In this document: piece after piece, positions 18,616 through 27,350 of the stretch
How positions within the stretch are numbered: position 1 is the first letter of the stretch
Layout of the letters: each line of letters starts with the position of its first letter
Assembly: GCA_028714915.1 (NCBI GenBank)
Contig: JAQTLL010000001.1
Coordinates: 186,001-250,000, forward strand
Length of the DNA stretch: 64,000 nucleotides
Origin: Sulfuricurvum sp.
GTDB taxonomy: Bacteria; Campylobacterota; Campylobacteria; Campylobacterales; Sulfurimonadaceae
Direction: 5' to 3'
Notes under the pieces: model-generated
The model's database searches: none
What the model saw: only the letters and a program-made list of their open reading frames with translations
What the model was told of the DNA's origin: nothing
Position numbers and translations under genes: made by a program

Positions 18616-19311
18616 ATGACGCAAGAAGAACTTGATGCTCTTATGAATGAAGAGATAGAGATGGATGAAATCAGTGAAAATGAAGAGATAGTTGATACTT
18701 CTGAAGTGAGTAATAACATCTTAAACAACATTGACAACCCCCAAGCTTATCGTGTTTCAGCAATGCACAGCTGGCCGCCGCCTCCACCGACAGATGACAA
18801 CAAAATGGTCCATCAGCTCGATGATGTCACCAAAGAAAGTGAAGAAAAAGCATCTGAGATTTTCGACCTCATCGAAGTCATTAGTAATGATTTAGGCGAT
18901 GGTGAAAAGTATATTAAAGATGTCAAAGCCATTATTGATTCTAATATTGCCCTTTTTACAACGTTACATGCTAAATTTCCTCACGTCGAAGCATTTGAAA
19001 TACAGCTGACCAAAAATGCTCAAGCCAAAGAAAAGCTGGATGCAGTAGAGCAAATCCTCCAAGATGGGGGAAATACTATTATGAGCGTTATGGATATTAT
19101 GCAATACCAAGATATTCACCGTCAAAAAATTGAGCGGGTTATCAATGTTATGCGTGCTTTATCCACCTATATGAATCATCTTTTCTCAGGAAAGATTGAT
19201 GATTCTAAGCGAGTTACCTCTGCAGTACACATTCACGGAGACACCACGACTGAAGATGTTGTTACCAGTGATGACATTGAAGCATTGCTTGCTTCGTTTG
19301 GACAGAAATAA
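18616..19311 (+). CDS. cheZ: CheZ-type CheY-phosphate phosphatase (epsilon type)
   Basis: The 231-residue protein is a remote CheZ like H. pylori HP0170. The central helical hairpin holds MQYQDIHRQKIERV, where Asp166 and Gln170 match the catalytic DxxxQ of CheZ. The acidic, proline-containing linker (WPPPPPTDD) is typical of flexible N-terminal regions. The C-terminus SDDIEALLASFG resembles the CheZ tail that docks on CheY. The N-terminus MTQEELDALMNEE resembles the FliM-type CheY-binding peptide. It removes phosphate from CheY at the flagellar motor or chemoreceptor pole. Position between glnA and a U32 gene is conserved in Campylobacter. Confidence 0.85.
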   Translation: MTQEELDALMNEEIEMDEISENEEIVDTSEVSNNILNNIDNPQAYRVSAMHSWPPPPPTDDNKMVHQLDDVTKESEEKASEIFDLIEVISNDLGDGEKYIKDVKAIIDSNIALFTTLHAKFPHVEAFEIQLTKNAQAKEKLDAVEQILQDGGNTIMSVMDIMQYQDIHRQKIERVINVMRALSTYMNHLFSGKIDDSKRVTSAVHIHGDTTTEDVVTSDDIEALLASFGQK

Positions 19312-19319
19312 CACCTCTT

Positions 19320-19431
19320 CGTCATTCTCGGACTTCACGTGCCCTTTAGGGTAGATCCGGGAATCCATCTTTAAAAAAGAGCTGAATTTACCCGCAAGGG
19401 GCACAATACCCGCCTTTTTACGAGAATGACG
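19320..19431. repeat. Long dispersed mosaic repeat, copy 1
   Basis: A 112-bp element with perfect 11-bp terminal inverted repeats CGTCATTCTCG and CGAGAATGACG. Its interior shares the block CTTCACGTGCCCTTTAGGG and GATCCGGGAATCCATCT with the copies at 20812-20927 and 33949-34039. It fills most of the gap between cheZ and the U32 gene. Confidence 0.85.
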
Positions 19432-19510
19432 ATTAACCCATAAATTTCATCCAATGAATACCTTTTTTACGCTAAAATTCCTTCAAATTATTAAAAATGA
19501 GAATCTATTT

Positions 19511-20803
19511 TTGAAAAAAGTTGAGCTCCTCTCCCCTGCGGGAAATTTAGAAAAACTTAAAATTGCTATTGACTACGGTGCAGATGCCGTGTACGGCGGA
19601 GTCAGCCACTTCTCACTTCGTATCCGTTCGGGTAAAGAGTTCGATTTGGAAAGCTTCAAAGAGGGGATCGATTATGCCCATGCGCGTGGGAAAAAAGTTT
19701 ACGTCACCATCAACGGTTTTCCTTTTAACTCTCAGCTAAAACTTCTAAAACAACATATTTCTACAATGGCTTCTCTCGAACCTGACGCGTTTATCGTGGC
19801 CACTCCCGGTGTTCTCAAGCTTGCTCACCAAATTGCTCCGCAGATTCCACTCCATCTCTCAACCCAAGCCAATGTGATGAATGTACTGGATGCACAAGTC
19901 TATTATGACATGGGGGCACGCCGTATTATCGCCGCACGGGAAATATCTCTCAAAGATTTGGTTCAAATCAAAGCTGAACTCCCTGATTTGGAAATCGAAG
20001 TGTTTGTCCATGGATCGATGTGTTTCGCCTATAGCGGGCGCTGTCTTATCTCAACACTTCAAAGCGGACGTGTTCCCAATCGCGGAAGCTGTGCCAACGA
20101 TTGCCGATTCCCCTACGAAATATATGCTGCCAATCCTGAAACGGGAACCCTCTTTAAACTCGAAGAGCATGAGGGAATCGGAACGTATATCATGAATTCC
20201 AAAGATCTCAATCTTGCTTCCCATATTAAAGAAATTTTAGAAAGCGGTGCTATCGATTCAATTAAAGTGGAAGGACGGACCAAAGCTCCCTATTACGCCG
20301 CCATTACTGCTAAAACCTATCGCCGTGCCATTGATGATTATTACGAAGGGAATTGTGACGTGGAAGCCTATCAGCGAGAACTTGGCACGATGCAAAATCG
20401 CGGGTTTACCGATGCCTATCTCATCAACCGCCCTTTTGAAAAAAATGATACCCAAAACCTTGATTACACGATGATGATGGGAACCCATCAAGTAGCGGGA
20501 ATGGTCGATGACTCAGGTGAGTTTTTTGAGTGTAAATACAAAACCTTCCCCAATGATGTGATGGAAATAGTTGCTCCGACGGATGCCCTCATTCAAGCGG
20601 TTGATAATGAAATCGGAACCGTTGAAAATCGAGACGGGCAATGGATCATCATCTTCAAACAGCTTCTTGCTGAAAATGGAAAAGTGTGGGATCAGGTACA
20701 CAGCGGTAATTTAAACCGCTTTAAACTTCCCTGTTCACTTCCACATTTTACCTTTTTTCGTATTCCTGCGACAGAAGATATGGGGATAGGAACGAGATGT
20801 TAA
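19511..20803 (+). CDS. U32 family peptidase-like protein (TrhP/YegQ type)
   Basis: The protein of about 430 residues starts VELLSPAGNLEKLKIAIDYGADAVYGG, the U32 family N-terminus, and carries the four cysteines of the proposed Fe-S site in HGSMCFAYSGRC and NRGSCANDCRFPY. E. coli relatives (TrhP, RlhA) hydroxylate tRNA or rRNA rather than cleave protein; length fits TrhP. I chose TTG at 19511 because family members start at this point. An ATG 19 codons upstream (19454) would add a tail unlike the family. The gene is framed by two copies of the long dispersed repeat. Confidence 0.82.
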   Translation: MKKVELLSPAGNLEKLKIAIDYGADAVYGGVSHFSLRIRSGKEFDLESFKEGIDYAHARGKKVYVTINGFPFNSQLKLLKQHISTMASLEPDAFIVATPGVLKLAHQIAPQIPLHLSTQANVMNVLDAQVYYDMGARRIIAAREISLKDLVQIKAELPDLEIEVFVHGSMCFAYSGRCLISTLQSGRVPNRGSCANDCRFPYEIYAANPETGTLFKLEEHEGIGTYIMNSKDLNLASHIKEILESGAIDSIKVEGRTKAPYYAAITAKTYRRAIDDYYEGNCDVEAYQRELGTMQNRGFTDAYLINRPFEKNDTQNLDYTMMMGTHQVAGMVDDSGEFFECKYKTFPNDVMEIVAPTDALIQAVDNEIGTVENRDGQWIIIFKQLLAENGKVWDQVHSGNLNRFKLPCSLPHFTFFRIPATEDMGIGTRC

Positions 20804-20811
20804 TGCACCCT

Positions 20812-20927
20812 CGTCATACCCGAAGGGCACAAGAACCTCTTGGTCCTCGGGCTTCACGTGCCCTTTAGGGTAGACCCGGGGATCCATCTTTAAAAATAGC
20901 TGAATTCCCGCCTTCGCGGGAATGACG
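20812..20927. repeat. Long dispersed mosaic repeat, copy 2
   Basis: A 116-bp element with CGTCAT at the left end and CGGGAATGACG at the right. It has the shared CTTCACGTGCCCTTTAGGG core, an extra left block (GGGCACAAGAACC and GGTCCTCGGG) and a right hairpin CCCGCCTTCGCGGG. It starts 9 nt after the U32 stop and ends 29 nt before purE. Confidence 0.85.
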
Positions 20928-20956
20928 GCATTCAAAAAATACAAGGAGAAAATAGT

Positions 20957-21451
20957 ATGAAATTTGTATCGATTATTATGGGAAGTAAAAGCGATTTTGA
21001 TGTGATGAAATCGTGTTCACAAACGTTTGAAGAATTTGGTGTTTCATATGAACTTATTATCTCATCAGCTCATCGCTCTCCTGAGCGTACCAAAGATTAT
21101 ATTATTACAGCAGAAGCTAAAGGGGCACAAGTATTTATTGCAGCTGCGGGTATGGCTGCCCATTTAGCCGGTGTTCTTGCTTCCAAAACGATTAAGCCTG
21201 TTATTGGTGTACCTATGAGTGCATCGGCACTTAGCGGTATTGACGCATTACTCTCCACAGTACAAATGCCTGCTGGAATGCCGGTTGCGACGGTTGCTAT
21301 CGGTAAAGCGGGAGCAATCAATTCAGCCTATCTTGCCATGCAGATTCTGGCATTGGAAAATGAAGAGTTACGGATGAAATTACAAGAAGATAGAATTTCA
21401 AAAGCAAAAAAAGTCGAAATGGATTCGATGGAAATTGAAACTATTTTATAA
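20957..21451 (+). CDS. purE: N5-carboxyaminoimidazole ribonucleotide mutase PurE
   Basis: The 164-residue enzyme of purine synthesis has IIMGSKSDFDVM, SAHRSPERT and AAAGMAAHLAGV, the substrate-binding motifs of the class I mutase. It moves the carboxyl group of N5-CAIR to give CAIR. AAGGAGAA lies before the start. No purK is adjacent. The order U32, purE, small coiled-coil protein, glyQ is the same in Campylobacter jejuni as I recall it. Confidence 0.96.
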   Translation: MKFVSIIMGSKSDFDVMKSCSQTFEEFGVSYELIISSAHRSPERTKDYIITAEAKGAQVFIAAAGMAAHLAGVLASKTIKPVIGVPMSASALSGIDALLSTVQMPAGMPVATVAIGKAGAINSAYLAMQILALENEELRMKLQEDRISKAKKVEMDSMEIETIL

Positions 21452-21499
21452 TAGGTACATCTTTTGCTTTAAACTTTTAAATGACAAGAAGGTAGCAAT

Positions 21500-21976
21500 A
21501 TGCACGAGCACTGGATGAGTATTCACGAATATGCCGATTTGACCCAAACGGATCCCGAAAGCGTGGAAGCATTGATTGTGCGCGGAAAATTGACAACAAT
21601 TGTTGAAGAGGGGGTAATCCTCATTGATCCGGCTCAAGCAATGGGAGGAATGGTTCCTGCCTCGATAACCGAGTTAAGTGCCTCCCATGCAGATATTACT
21701 ATTGGTGCGAGTTTTGTTGAGAAAACCATTGGTACCATTATTAATCTCCATGAAAAAGTACTTGTTGCCAAAGAAGAGACCATCGAGTCGATTAAAAATG
21801 AGAATGCATTTCTTAAAGAAGCACTCGACTCCCTCCAAGAGCTCTACGATGAAGATCGCCGAACCATCGCAATTCTCACAGAACAGCTCAAACTCTCTGC
21901 CCAAGAAGTAGAATTTATGCGTCGTAAGTACAAACTCATGTGGGGAAAAGTCATCGAAGAGCATGCCGCACAATGA
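21500..21976 (+). CDS. Small coiled-coil protein, DUF3972-like
   Basis: The 158-residue protein begins with a winged or helix-turn-helix-like segment (WMSIHEYADLTQTDPESVEALI, about residues 5-26), followed by a beta-rich piece (TTIVEEGVILI). A long coiled coil covers about residues 75-150, rich in Glu, Lys and Leu. It matches a family I associate with epsilonproteobacteria only and with no known function. AAGAAGG precedes the start. Its stop overlaps the start of the DUF89 gene (ATGA), so the two are coupled. Confidence 0.7.
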   Translation: MHEHWMSIHEYADLTQTDPESVEALIVRGKLTTIVEEGVILIDPAQAMGGMVPASITELSASHADITIGASFVEKTIGTIINLHEKVLVAKEETIESIKNENAFLKEALDSLQELYDEDRRTIAILTEQLKLSAQEVEFMRRKYKLMWGKVIEEHAAQ

Positions 21977-22830
21977 CCATTCAAAATGAATGTATTGGGT
22001 GTATCATTTCTCAAAGTGAACGTGTTTGCGATGCCATTGAAGCAGATGAAGCTTTAAGAGAAAAAATTGTCTCTTTTGTCGAAACCTCTCTTTCGAATGC
22101 CGATTTCACCCTTTCGCCTCCCGTCATAGCAGCGCCATTATATGAACAAATGGCTCTTTTTGCGAATAAAGTCGATCTTTATGATGAGCAAAAAAAACAC
22201 GCCACGGCGCAAGCGCAACACTACATACCCTTTTTACGTGAAACCATAGAACAAAGCAATAATCCTTTTATGGCACTGCTCAAAACGGCGGTAGTAGGAA
22301 ATGTCATTGATTTGGCAGCAGAAGTAGCGTTTGATTTACACGGTGCGATTAGCTCTGTCTTTGATACCCCGTTTGCTCATGATGACTCTGTAAAACTGGC
22401 TGTTTTGTTACAAAATGCAAAAACATTGCTCTACATCGGTGACAATACAGGGGAACATCTTTTCGACACCTTGGCAATAGAACACTTGAAAAAATTGTAT
22501 CCTGCATTAGAGATCACCTACATGGTACGAGGCAACTTTATCATCAACGATGTCACGATGAAAGAGGCGTACGAAGCCAATATGGATCAGGTTTGTACTT
22601 TGATGGACAGCGGTGTTAATACTCCCGGCTTTGTCTATGAACGTGCAACTCAAGAATCGCAAAAGCTCTTTGACTCTGCTGACGTTATCATTGCCAAAGG
22701 GATGGGAAACTATGAATGCATGACACCCACGCCACGAAAAAACATCTGTTTTTTACTCAAAATAAAATGCTCTGTTGTTTCTCACTCTTTAGGACATGAG
22801 ATTGGTTCTATTATCTGTAAGATAGACTGA
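21973..22830 (+). CDS. DUF89 family protein (ARMT1-like, metal-dependent phosphatase fold)
   Basis: The 285-residue protein starts MTIQNECIGCIISQ with an N-terminal CxxC, typical of stand-alone prokaryotic DUF89 members. The conserved metal site is visible in LLYIGDNTGEHLFD (residues about 155-168) and in ADVIIAKGMGNYE. DUF89 enzymes are thought to be damage-control phosphatases acting on sugar phosphates or modified cofactors; the substrate here is unknown. The ATG at 21973 overlaps the previous stop (ATGA). Confidence 0.8.
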   Translation: MTIQNECIGCIISQSERVCDAIEADEALREKIVSFVETSLSNADFTLSPPVIAAPLYEQMALFANKVDLYDEQKKHATAQAQHYIPFLRETIEQSNNPFMALLKTAVVGNVIDLAAEVAFDLHGAISSVFDTPFAHDDSVKLAVLLQNAKTLLYIGDNTGEHLFDTLAIEHLKKLYPALEITYMVRGNFIINDVTMKEAYEANMDQVCTLMDSGVNTPGFVYERATQESQKLFDSADVIIAKGMGNYECMTPTPRKNICFLLKIKCSVVSHSLGHEIGSIICKID

Positions 22831-22832
22831 GT

Positions 22833-22838
22833 TATAAT
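22833..22838 (+). promoter_or_regulatory. Probable -10 element of glyQ
   Basis: TATAAT 28 bp before the glyQ start and directly after the DUF89 stop. An ACGGAGAA ribosome site follows at 22854-22861. Confidence 0.5.
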
Positions 22839-22865
22839 CCCACCATTATTTAACGGAGAATTTTT

Positions 22866-23747
22866 ATGATAACTTTTGGCGATATGCTGTTAAAACTTCA
22901 ACAATTTTGGAATGACCAAGGGTGCGCGATTGTTCAGCCTTATGATATACCTGCGGGTGCTGGGACGTTTCACCCTGCTACTTTTTTGCGCTCACTGGAT
23001 TCACAACCGTGGTCAGTGGCGTATGTCGCTCCAAGCCGTCGTCCGACAGATGGTCGTTATGGCGAAAACCCAAACCGTTTGGGAAGCTACTATCAGTTTC
23101 AAGCCCTCATCAAACCAAGCCCTGAAAACATCCAAGAGCTCTATCTTAAAAGTCTCGAGTATCTGGGGCTGAACCTCAAAGATCATGACATCCGTTTTGT
23201 CGAAGACAACTGGGAATCTCCGACACTGGGTGCATGGGGTCTGGGCTGGGAAGTATGGCTCAACGGGATGGAGGTGACACAGTTTACCTACTTTCAGCAA
23301 GTAGGGGGAATCGCGTGTGATCCTGTCGCGGTTGAGATCACCTACGGAACAGAGCGTCTAGCGATGTATCTCCAAGGGGTTGATACGGTGTTTGACATCG
23401 TGTGGAGTGAAAACCAATACGGTAAGACACTGTACCGTGACATCCACAAAGAGGGTGAGATCGAGTTTAGCAAATACAATTTCGAAATCGCCGACACCGC
23501 AATGCTGTTTGCCGAATTTGAAGCCAAAGCAGCCGAGTGCAAACGGTGCCTTGAGGCCCAACTTCCTCTCCCCGCGTACGATCTGTGCATGATGGCGTCG
23601 CATACGTTTAACACACTCGATGCGCGCAAAGCGATTTCTGTAACCGAACGCGCCAACTATATTTTGAAAATCAGAGAACTCTCAAAAGGGTGTGCCGAGC
23701 TGTATAAATCCCAAGAGGCGGATCGGATTAAGCGAGTTAAAGCGTAA
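22866..23747 (+). CDS. glyQ: Glycyl-tRNA synthetase alpha subunit
   Basis: The 293-residue catalytic subunit of the alpha2-beta2 enzyme shows [50 protein letters not shown] and [13 protein letters not shown], all strongly conserved. It charges tRNA-Gly together with GlyS, which is not in this window; separation of glyQ and glyS is usual in epsilons. Confidence 0.98.
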   Translation: MITFGDMLLKLQQFWNDQGCAIVQPYDIPAGAGTFHPATFLRSLDSQPWSVAYVAPSRRPTDGRYGENPNRLGSYYQFQALIKPSPENIQELYLKSLEYLGLNLKDHDIRFVEDNWESPTLGAWGLGWEVWLNGMEVTQFTYFQQVGGIACDPVAVEITYGTERLAMYLQGVDTVFDIVWSENQYGKTLYRDIHKEGEIEFSKYNFEIADTAMLFAEFEAKAAECKRCLEAQLPLPAYDLCMMASHTFNTLDARKAISVTERANYILKIRELSKGCAELYKSQEADRIKRVKA

Positions 23748-25979
23748 TTGCAAACACTCATCGGTCAAATCGACAAAATCATCTATGAAAACGGCGGATT
23801 TTTCATCGCTGCCCTCAAAAGCGGTGAAAAAATCAGCGCACACTATCATGAAAGCGATGTCGAAAACCTCAAAGATGCCGCCATCACACTCAAAGGTGTG
23901 TGGGAAATACACAAAAGCTATGGCAAGACCTTCAAAGCCGAATCGCTCACCGTCAATCAAAATGAACTCTTCTTTTTTCTCAACCGCGTCGTCAAAGGGT
24001 TTACCAAAAAACTCACCGCCGAACTGATCGAAAAATATGGTCAAGATGGATTGGTTGAGATTTTAGAAAACAATGTTGAACAACTCCTAGAGATCAAAGG
24101 GATGAATGAAAAGCGGTTGGAGCGGTTGGCAAACGGCTGGAAACAATTTCGTTCTATGCGCCTCTTGGGAGAGTTTTTAGCCCCATTTGGTGTCACCCCT
24201 ATCCTGCTTCGTCTCATAGCAACCGCCATGAAAGAGATTAAAGAGCCTATAGAGACCATCAAAAAGAACCCTTACATACTGATGCGCATCCATGGAATCG
24301 GGTTTAAAAAAGCCGATGAAATTGCACTCAATATGAAACTGCATCATCATGACCCAAGACGGATACAAGCGGCGATGGAATTTACCCTCAGCGAATATTG
24401 TGACCAAGAGGGGAACAGCTGTATCGAGAAAAGCGTTCTCTTTGCAAAGCTCGATGGATTGCTGAATTTAGGAAACAGTGCTGTCTATGAAGAGGCACTA
24501 CTGGATAGAATCAACGAGGGGAGTATTGTTGTTTTATCCAGCGGAAAACTCGTACTTGATCGTATTTATGAAGCAGAAAAGTTTTTGGTGGATAATTTCA
24601 AAAAACGGACGAAAGGTACGGACAAAAGTCTCACCAATGATTTGGAGACCTTTTTAGACAAACATGCTCTGACTCTGGGAGAGCAACAGCGAAGTGCCTT
24701 GGAACTCATCAATCAAGGGTGCAAACTGTTGCTCCTCGTAGGCTACGCAGGGACGGGGAAAAGCACCACGGCTAAAGCTCTTTTAGATTTGTTGAACACA
24801 CGCCATACGAGAGAAACCATCATTACCTGTGCTCTCAGCGGTATCGCGTCCCAGCGGATTAAAGAGCGAAGCGGGTATGAGAGTGCCACTATCCAAAGTC
24901 TTTTGGTGAAATTTGAGGGTCAGGATAAAATGCCCTACAATGTTGTCCTTATCGATGAAGCCTCGATGATTAATTCCCTTCTGTTTGCACGGCTTGTCTC
25001 TAAAATCGACTCTGATGCTACCATCATCATCGTGGGGGATGACGCACAGCTTCCCCCTATCGGAGCAGGAAGTCCTCTGAGTGATTTTATTACTTTACAA
25101 ATTGCCTCAACCGTCACCCTCACCCATATTTATCGCCAGCGTTCCGATCAAGCTATCGCCCTTATCGCCAATGATGTTCGTCAAGGTGTTATCCCTGCGT
25201 ATCAAGAGGTGTATGATGATTTTACCTTTACCCCCGTCGATATTTCCAACCGATACGCCCTCAAACAAAACCTCAGCGGAAGTGAATTTGATGAAGTAGT
25301 GCAGACCAATACTCAAAATATTCTCGCCTCCATTGCTCACACTGCCCTCTCGCATCTGAGTGTTTCACGCACCTATCTCGAAACCAAAAAAATCAAAGAG
25401 TATCTCAACCATTTTCAAGTCATCTCTCCGATGCGCGGACATGCACTGGGGGTAGATAATCTCAATATCCTGCTGCAAGAGTATTTTAACCCCAATCCAA
25501 AAAAAAAGATAAAAACCCATAGGGGAGAATTTCGCCTCTTTGACAAAGTGGTTCATATCCGCAATGAAAATATGCCCACCCATACGACAGATGAGTTCAA
25601 AGAGCAAAGTAACCCCATAGAGCGGCGAATATTTAACGGTATGTGCGGATTGCTTTTTAAAATCGAGGAAGAAGAGGAGTTGTGCAGTGTCTATTATCCC
25701 AATGAAGAGCTGATTGTTCACTACACCTACGAAGGGGTTCGTGATTTGCTCAGTCTCTCGTATGCGCTAAGTGTTCATAAAGTTCAGGGAATGGAGTATG
25801 AGAATATCGTGATGGTGATGAGTTTTTCTCACCTCATCATGCTTAACACCAAGCTTCTCTACACCGCGATCACGCGAGCCAAAGGTCATTGCACCATTAT
25901 CGGTGAATCAGCTGCATTTGAGGTGGCGTGTAAACGGCTAGAAACCACCAAACGTCAAACAGTAATGCAAGAACTATAA
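23748..25979 (+). CDS. recD2: RecD2-type 5'-3' DNA helicase
   Basis: The 743-residue SF1B helicase has an N-terminal OB-like domain, tandem helix-hairpin-helix segments (LLEIKGMNEKRLERL; MRIHGIGFKKADEIAL), Walker A GYAGTGKSTTAK near residue 332, Walker B VVLIDEASMI, GDDAQLPPIGAG, and a C-terminal UvrD-like YALSVHKVQGMEYENIV. It is the RecBC-independent form of RecD, involved in DNA repair. The start is TTG directly after the glyQ stop, with no gap. The last 6 bp overlap the convergent L,D-transpeptidase gene. Confidence 0.88.
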   Translation: MQTLIGQIDKIIYENGGFFIAALKSGEKISAHYHESDVENLKDAAITLKGVWEIHKSYGKTFKAESLTVNQNELFFFLNRVVKGFTKKLTAELIEKYGQDGLVEILENNVEQLLEIKGMNEKRLERLANGWKQFRSMRLLGEFLAPFGVTPILLRLIATAMKEIKEPIETIKKNPYILMRIHGIGFKKADEIALNMKLHHHDPRRIQAAMEFTLSEYCDQEGNSCIEKSVLFAKLDGLLNLGNSAVYEEALLDRINEGSIVVLSSGKLVLDRIYEAEKFLVDNFKKRTKGTDKSLTNDLETFLDKHALTLGEQQRSALELINQGCKLLLLVGYAGTGKSTTAKALLDLLNTRHTRETIITCALSGIASQRIKERSGYESATIQSLLVKFEGQDKMPYNVVLIDEASMINSLLFARLVSKIDSDATIIIVGDDAQLPPIGAGSPLSDFITLQIASTVTLTHIYRQRSDQAIALIANDVRQGVIPAYQEVYDDFTFTPVDISNRYALKQNLSGSEFDEVVQTNTQNILASIAHTALSHLSVSRTYLETKKIKEYLNHFQVISPMRGHALGVDNLNILLQEYFNPNPKKKIKTHRGEFRLFDKVVHIRNENMPTHTTDEFKEQSNPIERRIFNGMCGLLFKIEEEEELCSVYYPNEELIVHYTYEGVRDLLSLSYALSVHKVQGMEYENIVMVMSFSHLIMLNTKLLYTAITRAKGHCTIIGESAAFEVACKRLETTKRQTVMQEL

Positions 25980-26654
25980 CTCACATTCTATCCCCGCAAA
26001 CTCTTTTTGATAACTCAGACATTCACTTTTAGGTATCTGTAATAGACGCGGATGACTTGCAGGATTTAACCATGATAATAATTCTACAAGAGGCTTTTCA
26101 TCCATCGCCGTACATCCGGAAGTCGGACGATAATCGGGACGATTCAAATGGAAAAAGATACAAGATCCTCTCCCTTTTTCACCCAGTCGGTTATACTCGA
26201 TAACCGCTCCATAACGATACAGATCATCGCTGCGACGCATATTTTCAAAACTTTTTGGGGGAGATGACGGATTTAGAAGAGCCATTTTATTGTAAAAGCG
26301 ATCATTTACATCGTCCACACAAATCAATGATTCGTCCGCATAAAAATACGGCATTGAAGAGTTAGATTCGCTTGCATACCCAAACGTCGAGCCAATCTCA
26401 AATACCCCAGCCGGTGATTTTCCATCCCCTTCATGCTTTTGCGGTTGACGCACCCCTTCCCAACCCAGTCCGCTTCGTCCAAGCGTCACATGAACCGTAT
26501 CGCCCACCTTAATCCATTTATCCTCTTTTTCATACCGTTTCAAAAAGCCGCTTGTGGCATTGAGTTCAGGTGAAAGTACAACAATAAGCTGCTCTCCACC
26601 CCATAAAGGGACCATTATGATAAAAATAAAAAAAATTGAAGCAAATTTAGACAT
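25974..26654 (-). CDS. Exported L,D-transpeptidase (YkuD domain) family protein
   Basis: The 226-residue protein has an N-terminal signal (ASIFFIFIIMVPLWGGE) and a YkuD-like domain with GDGKSPAGVFEIGSTFGYA, then FFHLNRPDYRPTSGCTAM, in which the SGC cysteine (about residue 183) is the expected nucleophile and the preceding His its partner. The family links or trims peptidoglycan peptides in the periplasm. The catalytic block is looser than in ErfK-type enzymes, so the substrate is uncertain. Confidence 0.75.
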   Translation of the reverse strand: MSKFASIFFIFIIMVPLWGGEQLIVVLSPELNATSGFLKRYEKEDKWIKVGDTVHVTLGRSGLGWEGVRQPQKHEGDGKSPAGVFEIGSTFGYASESNSSMPYFYADESLICVDDVNDRFYNKMALLNPSSPPKSFENMRRSDDLYRYGAVIEYNRLGEKGRGSCIFFHLNRPDYRPTSGCTAMDEKPLVELLSWLNPASHPRLLQIPKSECLSYQKEFAGIECEL

Positions 26655-26726
26655 ATTTCTAGCCTGAACTTAGTTTGTTTTAAAGTTAGGTAGTATAGCA
26701 TAATGAAAATCATGGGGGTAACGGGA

Positions 26727-27350
26727 ATGAGCATAACCATTCGAAAAGCCGAAGAAGCAGATGCAAAATTTATAGCTGAAGCTTTATTGGAAAGTTCCCG
26801 TGCCGGAAAAAAAGTGGGGATATTTGATTACATTTTTAAGACCAATGATGAAAAACAGCTTTTAGAGTTTCTTCAAAAATTCACCCTTACAAAAACCAAA
26901 AGCTACTGTCATTTTTCTAATTTTATGATTGCCGTATCAGGAGGGAAAAGTGTCGGAACCATTTGTGGTTATGAGCCTCGTATTGCAACGCATGATATTT
27001 TTGCACGTGCTCTCGAAGAGATAGGAATTGACGAGACGTATCACGAACGAATAGCTGGCTATTTGCTGTGTGAACCCGAAATCGATAACAAAACATGGGT
27101 ATGTGATTTTATGGTTATTCAGCCTGAGTATAAAAGTTTTGAGATTCTCAAAGAGTTGGTGGGGAAAAGCATGCTCACCGCACGGCTCAAAGGGTATCGA
27201 AAAGTACAAACGATGATTGAGATAGGGTCTGCGGAAGCTGAACTCATCTATAAAAAACTAGGTTTTAGTGTCATTGATGAAAAACGAAGTGAATATTATG
27301 AAGAGCAATTCGGTCGTGCAGGGTTAATGCGCCTACAAGTAATTCTATAG
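26727..27350 (+). CDS. GNAT family N-acetyltransferase
   Basis: The protein of about 207 residues begins MSITIRKAEEADAKFIAEAL, the usual GNAT first strand and helix, and has a central acetyl-CoA-type region (TWVCDFMVIQPEYKSFEILKELVG) and a C-terminal YKKLGFSVIDE. The acceptor is unknown. ATGs at 26703 and 26712 are alternative starts; I prefer 26727 because it fits the family and a G-rich stretch precedes it. The stop overlaps the GTG of the permease gene (TAGTG). Confidence 0.75.
   Translation: MSITIRKAEEADAKFIAEALLESSRAGKKVGIFDYIFKTNDEKQLLEFLQKFTLTKTKSYCHFSNFMIAVSGGKSVGTICGYEPRIATHDIFARALEEIGIDETYHERIAGYLLCEPEIDNKTWVCDFMVIQPEYKSFEILKELVGKSMLTARLKGYRKVQTMIEIGSAEAELIYKKLGFSVIDEKRSEYYEEQFGRAGLMRLQVIL

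Noticed and set aside
19454-19510. 19-residue N-terminal extension of the U32 protein from ATG 19454
   Set aside because: No ribosome site, and family members begin at the KVELLSPAGN segment, which fits the TTG at 19511.
19320-20927. CRISPR array or IS element around the U32 gene
   Set aside because: Only two spaced copies with a gene between them, no regular spacers, no cas genes and no transposase.
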